Shown piece by piece: positions 46,290 through 56,813 of a DNA stretch of 64,000 nucleotides (position 1 is its first letter; each line of letters opens with the position of its first letter). Position numbers and translations under genes: made by a program. The notes below the pieces were generated by a model. It saw nothing but the letters and a program-made list of their open reading frames with translations. It did not search any database and was not told the origin of the DNA. The stretch spans positions 1 through 64,000 of the forward strand of contig JAHENH010000100.1 of the NCBI GenBank assembly GCA_018609935.1. Reading direction: 5' to 3'. The stretch comes from Halobacteriales archaeon. Its GTDB lineage: Archaea; Halobacteriota; Halobacteria; Halorutilales; JAHENH01.

Positions 46290-46526
46290 TTATCTTTCTA
46301 CCACTATATAATCCTTTACATCTTTCAATTTCTTAGTTGGTATACGTATATATCCATTCTTATCCGATTGATAGACCTCACTACCCCTACTTGTAGGATC
46401 CACAACTAGATCATTAAGTTCCCCAGTCTCTATATTACAAGTTACATTATGTAATTCCCCTAACTCCATTCCATCTTCACCCATTACCTTCTTATCCGTT
46501 AAATTCATAGCTAACAGCTTAGACAT
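46290..46526 (-). CDS. PRC-barrel domain protein
   Basis: 78 residues forming a single PRC-barrel (LLAMNLTDKKVMGEDGMELGELHNVTCNIETGELNDLVVDP...YIRIPTKKLKDVKDYIVVE). This fold occurs in RimM and photosynthetic proteins and may help RNA or ribosome maturation. Immediately upstream of nob1 in an apparent operon, an order I recall from Halobacteria, which supports a ribosome-related role. Confidence 0.88.
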   Translation of the reverse strand: MSKLLAMNLTDKKVMGEDGMELGELHNVTCNIETGELNDLVVDPTSRGSEVYQSDKNGYIRIPTKKLKDVKDYIVVER

Positions 46527-46665
46527 CTTTTAGTTTTTAAAACTTTCCTTTTCTTATTCTTTTCCTTTCTAAAAGTTGACTTCTATACTACCGTGTAATA
46601 TAGCTAAAATATATCTATCTTTCAGAGGCTGTAACATTTACATAAACCATAAAATATCTCCTCTA

Positions 46666-46700
46666 TTAGTTTGTAAGGGGAAAATAAGACCCCTCTCTTT
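46666..46700 (+). mobile_element. Solo IS605-type left end
   Basis: TTAGTTTGTAAGGGG followed by TAAGAC repeats the left end at 214-240. It is followed at once by the hairpin CTCTTTC/GAAAGAG next to the stop of the HAD gene. No right end is found within the next few hundred bases, so this is a fragment. Confidence 0.45.
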
Positions 46701-46702
46701 CT

Positions 46703-47323
46703 TTAGGAAAGAGAATCTGGATCTAAGTCCTCTATAATATCTATAAACTCAGTTAAATCATTAATTCTATAATCAGGCTCAAAATATACTTCTTCATAAT
46801 TATTATGTATCCAAACAGTCTTCATGCCAAACTTGTCAGCCATTACAAGATCATCATTCAACTCATCACTAACCATAACAATATCGTCATATCCCTCAGA
46901 AACTAATGCATATCCCCTAGGATGAGGTTTTTCCTTCTTAAGTTCACTAGAAACTACTATATCATCAAAAAAATCCTTAATACCAAAATACTCCAAAGAC
47001 TCCTCTATCCATATCTTCACCTGATCAGTAAAAAGAGCTAAGGAATGATCATCAACCAAATACTCTAATACTTCACGCCTTTCCTCTGGAAAAACATAAG
47101 ACATCTTCCTATCTTCAAGAAATTTCTCACACCTCCTACTAGAAATATCAGAAAGCCTAGAAAGAACCTCAACAAATTCCTCCTCAGAACCAATAATACC
47201 TAAAGAGTAAACTTTATAAGCAATATAGCTTGGATGACTAAGCACAGTATTACCTAAATCCAAAGATGGTTTCTCGTCCATCTCATCCACGATAGTTTCA
47301 CCATAATCAAAAACTATCCGCAT
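46703..47323 (-). CDS. HAD-superfamily hydrolase-like protein
   Basis: Haloacid dehalogenase fold: motif I FDYGET with nucleophile Asp6, a helical cap (about 25-85), motif II LALFTDQ, motif III Lys in KKEKPHPRG and motif IV MVSDELNDD. The residue two after the nucleophile is Gly rather than the Asp typical of phosphatases, so phosphatase activity is doubtful. 206 residues. Substrate unknown. It has no clear operon partner. Confidence 0.82.
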   Translation of the reverse strand: MRIVFDYGETIVDEMDEKPSLDLGNTVLSHPSYIAYKVYSLGIIGSEEEFVEVLSRLSDISSRRCEKFLEDRKMSYVFPEERREVLEYLVDDHSLALFTDQVKIWIEESLEYFGIKDFFDDIVVSSELKKEKPHPRGYALVSEGYDDIVMVSDELNDDLVMADKFGMKTVWIHNNYEEVYFEPDYRINDLTEFIDIIEDLDPDSLS

Positions 47324-47405
47324 ATATACTAAAGTAGAACACCTATATCTTTAGATTTTGGAAGAATAATAAACAAACTATATCCTCTCATTTCTTATAA
47401 AAAAA

Positions 47406-48404
47406 TTATATTACCCTAGTTTCTTTAGCGGCTTTTTCTAATTTATCTTCGTCTTTTTGATTAAGTATCGTATATCTCTCAGGCCTTATTTCTTTAGCCA
47501 TAATAAGGGCCTTTTTTATTTCCTCACTCGAGAATCCAAGCTGTTCAGAATTAATAGGAGCTCCCACAGAATCTAGTGTATCTCTAATTTTTTTCCAGTT
47601 ATCTCTATGTAGATACATAGAAATTATAGATCCAACACCACATTGTTCTCCATGTAGAGCTCTTTGACTATCAATACTATCCAAAGCATGGGAAAAAGCA
47701 TGCTCACTACCACTAGCTGGCCGTGAAGATCCTTCCAGACTCATAGCTATACCTGAACAAACAAGTGCTTGTATAACCAATGCAGTTCCTTTTTCGGATT
47801 CAGGTTTTATCAAATCACTATTTTCCGTTAATGTAGTTGCAGACGCTTGACTTAATGAACCAGCGTATTTATTATATTTATCTTTACCTATACCGTCAGC
47901 AAGCTTCCAGTCTTTTACAGCGCTATAGTTAGCTATTATATCAGCGAATCCACTTGCAGTAAGTTTAAATGGAGCTTTTGATATGATAGAAGTATCAGAT
48001 ATAACAGATAAAGGAGGATCAACCTCAAATGAATGCCTAGTTCCTTTATCCGGAATTGAAGCCCTAGAAGACACAATACCATCATGTGAAGCTGCAGTAG
48101 GAACACTAATAAAAGAAATATCTAGGCGATCAGCAGCTACTTTCGCTGTATCTATAGGAACACCCCCTCCAACCCCAATTAAAAAATCTACATTAGAAGC
48201 TTTAGCTTTATCCTCTGCCTTTTCAACGGCATCAAACCCAGCTTTCTCAATAATGACTATATCAGAATTTAAAAATTCAGCCACTTTTTTCCCAGCTACC
48301 TCTCCAACAGTAGGAGACGTAACAACTAATCCAGTACCCTTAATAGTACCAGATATCTTACTTAACGCTCCTTCTTCCACTACAATTTCATGAGGGAACT
48401 TCAT
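47406..48404 (-). CDS. egsA: sn-Glycerol-1-phosphate dehydrogenase
   Basis: Makes G1P from dihydroxyacetone phosphate, fixing the stereochemistry of archaeal ether lipids. The NAD(P)-binding GVGGGVPIDTAK lies at about 77-88 and VPTAASHDGIVSSRASI at 101-117. Metal ligands are likely Asp155 (SGFADIIANY), His235 (GSEHAFSHAL) and His251 (HGEQCGVG). 332 residues, slightly shorter than average but complete. Transcribed alone. Confidence 0.94.
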   Translation of the reverse strand: MKFPHEIVVEEGALSKISGTIKGTGLVVTSPTVGEVAGKKVAEFLNSDIVIIEKAGFDAVEKAEDKAKASNVDFLIGVGGGVPIDTAKVAADRLDISFISVPTAASHDGIVSSRASIPDKGTRHSFEVDPPLSVISDTSIISKAPFKLTASGFADIIANYSAVKDWKLADGIGKDKYNKYAGSLSQASATTLTENSDLIKPESEKGTALVIQALVCSGIAMSLEGSSRPASGSEHAFSHALDSIDSQRALHGEQCGVGSIISMYLHRDNWKKIRDTLDSVGAPINSEQLGFSSEEIKKALIMAKEIRPERYTILNQKDEDKLEKAAKETRVI

Positions 48405-48523
48405 ATTTTAATTTGAATTCTATCAAGGCTGACACCATATCTATTCTCAATATCCAAATTAAACCTTAAATAGACCTTTAATTAATAATAGTAGAACTTT
48501 ATTAAGACACCTTCCATTTATTA

Positions 48524-49429
48524 TTAAATATTAAGTGTTTTTGAAGCTAATTTAAGACTTTTTTGAGGGTTTGGACCTATTGGGGACCCAATAACTATTT
48601 TATCTACACCAACATCTAGTATTTTATCTATTTTTTCTTTACAGTCTTCAGGAGATCCAGATATAGAAAATGAATCAATCATGTTTTCAGTAACCATAGA
48701 AAAAGCTTCTCTAAACTCTGACTGTTTAATTTTTTCCCCTATATCACTAGCTATCTTTTTATCGATTTTATGTCTATCTAATGTCTTCTCTGTTGCCCCA
48801 GCCGCCACAAACGCAGCGGTTTTCCTAGATTCTTTTCTTGCTAAACTTCTTTTTTTATCTATTGAAAAAGATGTATATGCTATTATATCTGCATCAGTAT
48901 CACCTATTTGGTCTATAGACCACTTAAAATCTTTACTATGTGAAGCATTTATAAGTATTCCATCAGCTATATCACTAGCCATGTCAAGCATCATAGGCCC
49001 CTGTCCACCAATATATATAGGAATAGAACGTGTGTCATAGTTTAATTTATTTTTCCCAAGAAGCTCCCTAATTGTCTTTACTGCCTTCTTAACTTTTTCT
49101 AATGGATTTTCTCGGTTTATACCAATAGAAGAGAGGGTATTAATATCACCTGCACCAATACCCAGCCTAGCTCTTTTTTCACTTAATTCATCCAATGTAG
49201 ATATAGCACTAGCCATCCAAGCTGGATGTGTATAATATGGATTAGTTACACCAGGTCCTAGACCAACCTTCTTTGTAGCCTCAGCTATTGCTGAGAGAAC
49301 TACAATAGAATTTCGATTATTATAGTGATCAGTAACCCACACACCACAGAATCCCTCTTTTTCAACTGTTTTAGACAGATCAACTATATCACTTAAAGGA
49401 TATTCAGGAGTTAACTCTACCTCAAACAT
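48524..49429 (-). CDS. LLM-class F420-dependent oxidoreductase, methylene-H4MPT reductase (Mer)-like
   Basis: TIM-barrel flavin-like enzyme using coenzyme F420. It has VELTPEYPLSDIVDLSKTVEKEGFCGVWVTDHYNNRN at the N-terminus, ATKKVGLGPGVTNPYYTHPAWMASAISTLDELS, GIGAGD, and PIYIGGQGPMMLDMASDIADGILINA, all close to Mer of methanogens and its haloarchaeal homologues. I start at the ATG at 49429 (301 residues): a TATA-like element about 30 bases upstream fits a leaderless transcript there, and the more upstream ATG at 49450 lies too close to it. In a non-methanogen it may serve C1-pterin or folate metabolism. Confidence 0.83.
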   Translation of the reverse strand: MFEVELTPEYPLSDIVDLSKTVEKEGFCGVWVTDHYNNRNSIVVLSAIAEATKKVGLGPGVTNPYYTHPAWMASAISTLDELSEKRARLGIGAGDINTLSSIGINRENPLEKVKKAVKTIRELLGKNKLNYDTRSIPIYIGGQGPMMLDMASDIADGILINASHSKDFKWSIDQIGDTDADIIAYTSFSIDKKRSLARKESRKTAAFVAAGATEKTLDRHKIDKKIASDIGEKIKQSEFREAFSMVTENMIDSFSISGSPEDCKEKIDKILDVGVDKIVIGSPIGPNPQKSLKLASKTLNI

Positions 49430-49452
49430 CTTACTTTTATCTTCGAACATTT

Positions 49453-49463
49453 GGCTTATATGT
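49453..49463. promoter_or_regulatory. Shared TATA-like element between divergent genes
   Basis: GGCTTATATGT reads as ATATAAGCC on the other strand. It sits about 24 bases before the rightward ATG at 49484 and about 31 before the leftward ATG at 49429, so a single near-symmetrical site may serve both leaderless transcripts. Confidence 0.35.
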
Positions 49464-49483
49464 GAGTCGTTCCTATAGAGCTT

Positions 49484-49744
49484 ATGCGAAAGGAAGAATT
49501 AGTAAGGCTACATGAACTAATGTCAGAGCTGAAAGAATACTTTGAGGAAAAAGGAGGTAACTTTAAAGAATATGAGGAACTAAGAGTGGAGCCTTCTGAT
49601 CTACATAGAAGTAAAGAAGAACATAAATACGCTGTATTTGTACTTGGTAAAGAACTCGCAGGATCAATAACAGAAGGAGAACTATCCGAAAGAGCTAGAA
49701 TAAAAGAAAGAATGGAAGAACTAGCACAAGACACAGAACCCTAA
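49484..49744 (+). CDS. UPF0058 family protein
   Basis: 86-residue euryarchaeal protein of unknown function. The family pattern is plain: RKEELVRLHELMSELKEYFEEKG, then VEPSDLHRSKEEHKYAVFVLGKELAGSI and ARIKERMEELAQD. All-helical by appearance, no Cys. An aminotransferase gene follows 19 bases downstream on the same strand. Divergent from the Mer-like gene across a very short gap. Confidence 0.88.
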   Translation: MRKEELVRLHELMSELKEYFEEKGGNFKEYEELRVEPSDLHRSKEEHKYAVFVLGKELAGSITEGELSERARIKERMEELAQDTEP

Positions 49745-49763
49745 TAAAATAATAACTATATAG

Positions 49764-50903
49764 ATGGAAGTTTCGGAACGTCTTCGCAGAGTAGAACCCA
49801 GTGCTACTTTACGTATAAGTGATCTAGCCTCCGAACTAGAACAAAAAGGAGAAGATGTAGTCGATCTTAGTGTCGGAGAACCAGATTTTAAAACACCTGA
49901 ACATATAATAAAAGCAGGAAAAAAAGCATTAGATGAGGGAAAAACCGGATATGCCCCCACTAAAGGAGTTCAGGAATTAAGAAAACTAATATCAAGAAAA
50001 TTAAAACAAGAAAACAATATAAAAAGAAGCCCAGAAGACATAATAGTCACACCAGGAGCCAAACAAGCCCTATTTGAAACATTTCAAGGACTCATAGACA
50101 ATGGTGACGAAGTAATACTTTTAGATCCTGCCTGGGTATCATATGAAGCTATGGCTAAACTAGCTGGAGGGAAACTAAAAAGAATTAAGCTAGATCCAAA
50201 AAAAGGATTTACACTAAACCAAGAAAAAATAACAGAAAAAACATCAAACAAAACACGTCTTCTAGTAGTTAACACACCATCAAATCCGTCAGGAGCAGTA
50301 TTTTCAAAAGAAGAACTAAAAACTATAAGAGATCTAGCTGTAGACCATGACTTCTGGGTTATAAGTGATGAAATATATGAAAAATTAATCTATGATACAG
50401 AACACATCTCTTTAGCTTCTTTAGAAGGAATGGATGAAAGAACAGTAACAATAAACGGATTTTCTAAAGCCTACTCAATGACAGGATGGAGGCTAGGATA
50501 TCTTGCAGCTCCCATAGAACTAACAAATGAAATCTCAAAAATACAATCACACTCAGTATCATGTGCAGCTAACTTCGTTCAGCATGCAGGAATAAAAGCA
50601 CTAGAAGGACCTGAAAAACCTGTACATGAAATGAGAGACAAATTTAAACAAAGAAGAGATATAGCTCTAAACCTACTAGAGGATATAGGAGTTCAGATAC
50701 CTAAACCACAAGGAGCATTTTATCTATTTATACCTGTTAAAAATGAAAATGATAAAGAAATATGTGAGAATCTACTACAACAAGAAAAAGTAGCCACAAC
50801 ACCCGGTAGTGCATTCGGAATAAAAGGATATATCAGAGTTTCATATGCTAATAGTGAAGACAGAATAAAAGAAGGAATAAACAGAATAAAAAACTATCTA
50901 TAA
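49764..50903 (+). CDS. Class I pyridoxal-phosphate aminotransferase (aspartate aminotransferase type)
   Basis: Transfers amino groups between amino and keto acids. DLSVGEPDFKTPEHI at 34-48 and KTGYAPTKGVQELR are typical of archaeal/thermophilic AspAT (subgroup I-gamma). The cofactor Lys235 is in NGFSKAYSMTGWRLGY, PLP ring contact Asp in DHDFWVISDEIYE, and the substrate carboxylate Arg lies in the C-terminal KGYIRVSYANS. 379 residues. Stop codon lies inside a 22-base tandem repeat. Confidence 0.91.
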   Translation: MEVSERLRRVEPSATLRISDLASELEQKGEDVVDLSVGEPDFKTPEHIIKAGKKALDEGKTGYAPTKGVQELRKLISRKLKQENNIKRSPEDIIVTPGAKQALFETFQGLIDNGDEVILLDPAWVSYEAMAKLAGGKLKRIKLDPKKGFTLNQEKITEKTSNKTRLLVVNTPSNPSGAVFSKEELKTIRDLAVDHDFWVISDEIYEKLIYDTEHISLASLEGMDERTVTINGFSKAYSMTGWRLGYLAAPIELTNEISKIQSHSVSCAANFVQHAGIKALEGPEKPVHEMRDKFKQRRDIALNLLEDIGVQIPKPQGAFYLFIPVKNENDKEICENLLQQEKVATTPGSAFGIKGYIRVSYANSEDRIKEGINRIKNYL

Positions 50904-50936
50904 AGTATATTTATACTATCTATAAAGTATATTTAT
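50893..50936. repeat. 22-bp tandem duplication at the aminotransferase 3' end
   Basis: A 22-base unit (ACTATCTATAAAGTATATTT plus AT) is present twice in tandem. The first copy includes the last codons and stop of the aminotransferase gene; the second lies outside it. Confidence 0.8.
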
Positions 50937-51027
50937 ATATTGTTGTATATATAAATAATATTTATTAAACAGTAAAACTTAATAAGATAGTATATAATCT
51001 TAGATAATACTAGAGATATAAAAATAT

Positions 51028-51657
51028 ATGTCTTCGATACAAAAATGTAGAAATAATAATTATTTCCCGTCTAGTAAATGTCCAAATTGTGGAGATAATG
51101 GAAAGAAAATAATCAACAAAAAAAATAGAAAAAAACTTTCTAAATTTATGAGTGGTGCCCTACGTCATTTTCCAAAAGATGCAGATATATCAATAAATAA
51201 AAAAGGATGGGTAAATATAGAAGATATGCTTTCTTCTATAAAAGAAAAATATAAATGGGCAACAAAAGAAAAAATGAAAGCAGTAATCTCAACAGACCCA
51301 AAAGACAGATTTGAAATATTAGATAATCAGATACGAGCTTCATATGGTCACTCAATAGAAATCTCACTAGAAAAAACAATAGACGAAGTACCAAACACAC
51401 TATATCACGGTACAAAACCATCTAATATAGAGTCCATAATGGAAACAGGTCTACTATCAATGGAAAGACAAGAAGTACACCTATCTAAAACAATCAAAGA
51501 AGCAAGAAAAGTAGGGTATAGACATTCAAAAAACCCTACAATACTACAAATAGATTCTAAAAAAATGACAGAGGACGGATTAAGAATAACAAAAAGAGGC
51601 AAAGGTGTATACACAACTGATAAAGTTCCTCCAATATATATCTCCCATTATAAATAA
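51028..51657 (+). CDS. kptA: RNA 2'-phosphotransferase KptA/Tpt1
   Basis: Removes a 2'-phosphate from RNA, transferring it to NAD. The core has LSKFMSGALRHFPKD (36-50), KKGWVNIEDML, DDRFEI-like KDRFEILDNQIRASYGHS with the RA.xGHS site, and LYHGTKPSNIESIMETGLLSM with HLSKTIKEA. The first 25 residues add a short zinc-finger-like segment (Cys7, Cys18, Cys21), as in several archaeal members. 209 residues. Monocistronic, convergent with tRNA-Val. Confidence 0.92.
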   Translation: MSSIQKCRNNNYFPSSKCPNCGDNGKKIINKKNRKKLSKFMSGALRHFPKDADISINKKGWVNIEDMLSSIKEKYKWATKEKMKAVISTDPKDRFEILDNQIRASYGHSIEISLEKTIDEVPNTLYHGTKPSNIESIMETGLLSMERQEVHLSKTIKEARKVGYRHSKNPTILQIDSKKMTEDGLRITKRGKGVYTTDKVPPIYISHYK

Positions 51658-51684
51658 AAAATAAAAATATCGAACCAATTAATT

Positions 51685-51757
51685 TGGGTTCGGGCGGATT
51701 CGAACCGCCGATCTCCTCCATGTCAAGGAGGTGTCATGCCTGCTAGACCACGAACCC
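51685..51757 (-). tRNA. tRNA-Val (anticodon GAC)
   Basis: On the minus strand acceptor GGGTTCG pairs with CGAACCC, with discriminator A. The anticodon stem CCTCC/GGAGG encloses TTGACAT, giving GAC. T-arm GGCGGTTCGAATCCGCC is canonical. No intron. Confidence 0.95.
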
Positions 51758-51862
51758 TCTCTAGGAGATACAAAATAATTACAAATGAATTTAACGATCA
51801 TCTTCTCCAAACATCAAAAATAAAATATATCCTAACAAAACTATAGGACAGTAGTTTTTCTG

Positions 51863-52000
51863 GTGAACTTCTTCGACCTCAAGGGTCGAAGGGCTTCCCT
51901 CCAGATAAACACCTTCAGACAACCTCGGTATGACAGCCTCGAACGGTTATTTGGAGTGGGGTCGGCTGGTCTCATACAGCCCGACACCCTCCGCCTCAAT
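51863..52000 (-). ncRNA. omegaRNA-like 3' end of the element
   Basis: Conserved GGGAAGC, strong terminal hairpin (51871-51891) and AAGTTCAC tip as in the copies at 390-500 and 62461. Unlike those two, the flank beyond the tip is intergenic rather than the end of a gene. Confidence 0.42.
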
Positions 52001-52170
52001 CTCTCGATGTTTTGAGAGGAGGGAGAGGTCTCTTTTACCTTGCACCGCTTCAACTTAGGATCTCTAAGCCCCTTCACAGTGCTTAATCACTGCCCAACAC
52101 AAAACTACTTAAGTACTTTGACACAAATTCATCCCCAGGGTCAAGCCCCAAAACACTCTTACTATTCCTT
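51863..52170 (-). mobile_element. Decayed TnpB element remnant
   Basis: Minus-strand element. The right end has GGAGGGAAGC, a perfect 8-bp hairpin (CTTCGACC/GGTCGAAG, 51871-51891) and tip AAGTTCAC ending at 51863, the same design as at 500 and 62461. Further upstream GGGGATGAATTTGTGTC and ACTTAAGTAGTTTTGTGTTGG resemble the interior of the element at 12362. Frames here are broken; no usable TnpB remains. It lies between tRNA-Val and ribL. Confidence 0.58.
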
Positions 52171-52277
52171 CTGTAGATCTGAAAAGATAGAGAAGAACTT
52201 TAAACATTTGACCTTCTCATTAGATATAATGAAAAAGGCTCTTATTTATAATATCCATCGGAGGTTTCTATAAGATA

Positions 52278-52694
52278 ATGATACGTATACTGGCAAATGG
52301 AACCTTTGATATCTTACATCCAGGTCATCTATATTATCTTAGAGAATCTAAAAAGCTAGGAGATGAACTGTGGGTTATGGTTGCAAGAGACTCTATGATA
52401 GATAAAGAAACTGTAATACCTGAAAGACAGAGGAGAGACATGGTTGAAGGATTGAAGCCAGTAGATAATGCATTACTTGGAAGTGAGGATTCCATCTTTG
52501 ATCCTCTAGATGATATACAGCCCGACATAATTACAGTAGGTCATGACCAAGACTTCAATAAAAGAAACCTAAAAAACCAATTAAAAAAAAGAGGTTTCAA
52601 CCCAGATATAGTGAGGATAAAAAAGAAGTCAAAGAAAAAATATGAGATAAACTCAACAAGTGAAATAATAAATAAAATAAAAGAAATTAGATGA
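52278..52694 (+). CDS. ribL: Archaeal FAD synthase / cytidylyltransferase (RibL)
   Basis: Nucleotidyltransferase that joins FMN and a nucleotide to give FAD in archaea. The core has LANGTFDILHPGHLYYLRESKKLGD with HxxH (His14, His17), VMVARDSMI, and the C-terminal ITVGHDQ and IVRIKKKS substituting for the ISSTxI motif as in RibL. 138 residues, normal. A GGAGGT lies about 12 bases before the ATG. cysS follows after 133 bases on the same strand. Glycerol-3-phosphate cytidylyltransferase is a less likely alternative. Confidence 0.87.
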   Translation: MIRILANGTFDILHPGHLYYLRESKKLGDELWVMVARDSMIDKETVIPERQRRDMVEGLKPVDNALLGSEDSIFDPLDDIQPDIITVGHDQDFNKRNLKNQLKKRGFNPDIVRIKKKSKKKYEINSTSEIINKIKEIR

Positions 52695-52827
52695 TGATAA
52701 ACAAAAATAAGAAAGAGATAAAATACAGCCTACTAAGTATATACTATATTTTATTAATATCAAAATATAGTCAAAAGAGTTCTATTATGTTTTTAAGAGA
52801 AAAGATATTAGACAATTAAAGAGAGTT

Positions 52828-54231
<1,404 letters not shown>

Positions 54232-54338
54232 AAATATCAATACACACCACCATATTTCACTAGACTAAAGCTACCTCTATCTTTGATACCCTATAGTAAA
54301 ATTATTTTACCAAAAATATAAAGATAATATTATCCTTT

Positions 54339-55049
54339 TTAAGGAGAGATTTTTAATAGAACCAAAGTAAACTCAAAAAGCCCTATCATTGTTAGTGCAA
54401 TAGCTATTCCGGCAACACCTGTAGGATCAAAAGCACCTGAAAACAAAAATGAAATAGTTATACAGCTACCCCATACTATAGCTCTTTTAGATTTGAACCA
54501 CACTCTAGATGCTACACCTGTCTTTATTGCAAGAAACATAAGTAATGGTATCTGAAATATTGTCCCCATACCCAATGAAAACATTATTACCAAATCAAAA
54601 GTCTCCCTAAGTCCAAGACCAGGGGTGGCTATACCTTCAGAATAGTATAAAAAATAATCAAACAAGATAGGTAAGGCAATAAATAATGAAAAACCCATAC
54701 CTATACCTAAAAGTACAACTGAAACCGGAACTACAGAAAGAAAATATCTTTTTTCATTAGGATAAAGTCCAGGTTTCATAAATCCAAATGTCTCATATAC
54801 TAATACAGGTAGAGAAATAGCTATACCTACCATCGCACTAAGCTTAAGTTGGGTTATAACCTTAGATAAGGGATGATAGGTATGAGGATCCAAAGAAACA
54901 AAACTATACCAAAGATTCTCTAAGAGAGTACCTGAAAAAAAGAAAGCTAAAATAGCCACGGCGAGAGCTACCGCTGCAACTTTTAATATCCTATATACCA
55001 TCTCCTCTATATGTTCCGACAAAGGCATCTCTTCATCATGAGACATCAA
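54339..55049 (-). CDS. tatC: Twin-arginine translocase subunit TatC
   Basis: Six-helix receptor for twin-arginine signal peptides. N-terminal EMPLSEHIEEMVYRILKV holds the conserved Glu-containing LxEL/RxR-type entry segment, followed by six hydrophobic segments. PGLYPNEKRYFLSVV and GMGTIFQIPLLMFLAIKTGV are conserved TatC blocks. 236 residues. Divergent from the double TatC gene with a 111-base gap, the arrangement typical of Halobacteria, which export many proteins folded. Confidence 0.93.
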   Translation of the reverse strand: MMSHDEEMPLSEHIEEMVYRILKVAAVALAVAILAFFFSGTLLENLWYSFVSLDPHTYHPLSKVITQLKLSAMVGIAISLPVLVYETFGFMKPGLYPNEKRYFLSVVPVSVVLLGIGMGFSLFIALPILFDYFLYYSEGIATPGLGLRETFDLVIMFSLGMGTIFQIPLLMFLAIKTGVASRVWFKSKRAIVWGSCITISFLFSGAFDPTGVAGIAIALTMIGLFEFTLVLLKISP

Positions 55050-55160
55050 TTATAGTTAAGTAAAGCTACAATGTAACTTTTTCCGATTAAAAGAGGGTTT
55101 TATCAATAGCTAGAAAAATATTCGTAAATATTGTTAGTTTTTACTTCTAAGAGAAATTGA

Positions 55161-56813
55161 ATGGTGGACGAAGAGATATTCTATCAAGGCATTGCTGAAA
55201 TAGCTGAATCATTTAGACAAAATACCCTAAAAGTATTAATAGCATTCATTTTAGGTTTTCTATCTACAGTCATAGCTCTTAGACTATATTTATTTAATGC
55301 TATACAGAATCAATCTCTTAGGTTTGCATTAGCAAGAGGATATCAAGTAGAGATAGCATATATAAACCCGTTTGAAGTCATATTATTACAAGCTAAGATA
55401 GGTATAATAATAGGGGTTTTATTCGTTTTTCCATTTATAGTATATCCAATCGTAAAACGTAAAGACATATTAAGGTTAAATACAAAAAAAGGCTTTATTA
55501 TAGGTATAGTAGCAATTATTTTGTTTATCTTAGGTGGATACTATGCCTACTACTTTATGGTACCATTTCTACTTGAATTTATATCGTTTATAGCTGTTGA
55601 AGCAGGAGTTCAACCTTTTTTCCGTATTTCTAGTTTTATAAATTTTGTATTTATATATACACTATTTCTCGGGGTGATGTTTCAAATTCCTCTACTTATG
55701 GTTATACTCGTTAGAGCCAATATAGTCTCATATAACTTTATACGCCAAAAATGGAGGCATTTCGTAATAGCTACATCTATATTAGCAGCTATTGCTACTC
55801 CACCTGACCCTATAACACAGATCACAGTTCTTGGTCCAATAATAATTATATACTTTATAGGAATAATATCAGTAAGAATATTTGCAGCAGACAAAATAAA
55901 ACAAGAAAAACAACAAAAGAAAAAACAAGAAAAACAACAAAAGAAAAAACAAAAACAATCGGAAAATAAAGGAACAAAACAGAAAGATATACCTATAAAA
56001 GATAGTGCGGAAAGCCTTATAGATCAAGAAATAATAGATGTTTTTAAAGCTATAGAAAATGAAATAAAGAGAAGACGTAGAAGATTAATCTTAATATCCA
56101 TAGTTTCTACAGTAGCCGCATTTTGGTGGTTAGTATTTTTTGGTATAGAAGAAATAATAAACCATACTTTCTCCTATATACCTCAAGATATATCTACTGA
56201 AGTATTTACAGTACAGCTAAAAATATTTGAATTACTATTCTTGGTTACTAAATATAGTATCTTGGTGGGCCTGATAGCTTTTATCCTTCCTACACTTTAC
56301 TATTCTCATAGATCATTAATAAACCATGGAATCATAAATAAAAATATATCCCGTATAAAATATTTCTCCTATATCTTATTTATCTTCATACTATTCATCA
56401 TAGGAGGAGTTCTAGCATATATAGTTGGCATACCTATACTTATAAGTTTTCTATCTAATTCAATAGTTAGTAATGGAATGAATGCTACCTACTCTATAAC
56501 GGACCTAGTAAACTTTGTTATTTTAATTTGTATAATAGTAGGTGTTATAGCTGAAATGCCTGCAGCTATGTACTTCCTTGTATCATCTAGAATAGCAGAC
56601 TATTCAACATTAAAGGAAAAATGGAGACATTTCATTTTTGGTTCCCTTATCATTGGAGCATTAGTTACTGGACCAGATCCATTTACAGCGGTAGCTGTAG
56701 CTATACCTCTATCTGTCTTTTATCTTCTATCACTTATTTCTACGAGGATATTATGCAGATCTACAATAAAGAAAACTAGAGAGGAAAGAAAAAATATAAC
56801 TACTATAGACTAA
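55161..56813 (+). CDS. tatC2: Double TatC protein (TatCt-type fusion)
   Basis: Two TatC units fused in one chain: the first from about 15 to 250 (LKVLIAFILGFLSTVIALRLYLF...YPIVKRKDILRLNTKKGFIIG...RQKWRHFVIATSILAAIATPPDP), then a Lys/Gln-rich linker at about 250-285, and the second from about 305 (SLINHGIINKNISRIKYFSYILFIF...LKEKWRHFIFGSLIIGALVTGPDPF). Both carry the RxKWRHF..A-T-PDP signature. 550 residues, shorter than typical haloarchaeal TatCt. Such fusions are a hallmark of Halobacteria and relatives. Overlaps the convergent DHH gene by four bases. Confidence 0.92.
   Translation: MVDEEIFYQGIAEIAESFRQNTLKVLIAFILGFLSTVIALRLYLFNAIQNQSLRFALARGYQVEIAYINPFEVILLQAKIGIIIGVLFVFPFIVYPIVKRKDILRLNTKKGFIIGIVAIILFILGGYYAYYFMVPFLLEFISFIAVEAGVQPFFRISSFINFVFIYTLFLGVMFQIPLLMVILVRANIVSYNFIRQKWRHFVIATSILAAIATPPDPITQITVLGPIIIIYFIGIISVRIFAADKIKQEKQQKKKQEKQQKKKQKQSENKGTKQKDIPIKDSAESLIDQEIIDVFKAIENEIKRRRRRLILISIVSTVAAFWWLVFFGIEEIINHTFSYIPQDISTEVFTVQLKIFELLFLVTKYSILVGLIAFILPTLYYSHRSLINHGIINKNISRIKYFSYILFIFILFIIGGVLAYIVGIPILISFLSNSIVSNGMNATYSITDLVNFVILICIIVGVIAEMPAAMYFLVSSRIADYSTLKEKWRHFIFGSLIIGALVTGPDPFTAVAVAIPLSVFYLLSLISTRILCRSTIKKTREERKNITTID

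Noticed and set aside
51841..52077. 78-codon minus-strand frame beside tRNA-Val
   Set aside because: It overlaps the element's terminal hairpin and conserved RNA block; no TnpB motif is readable in it.
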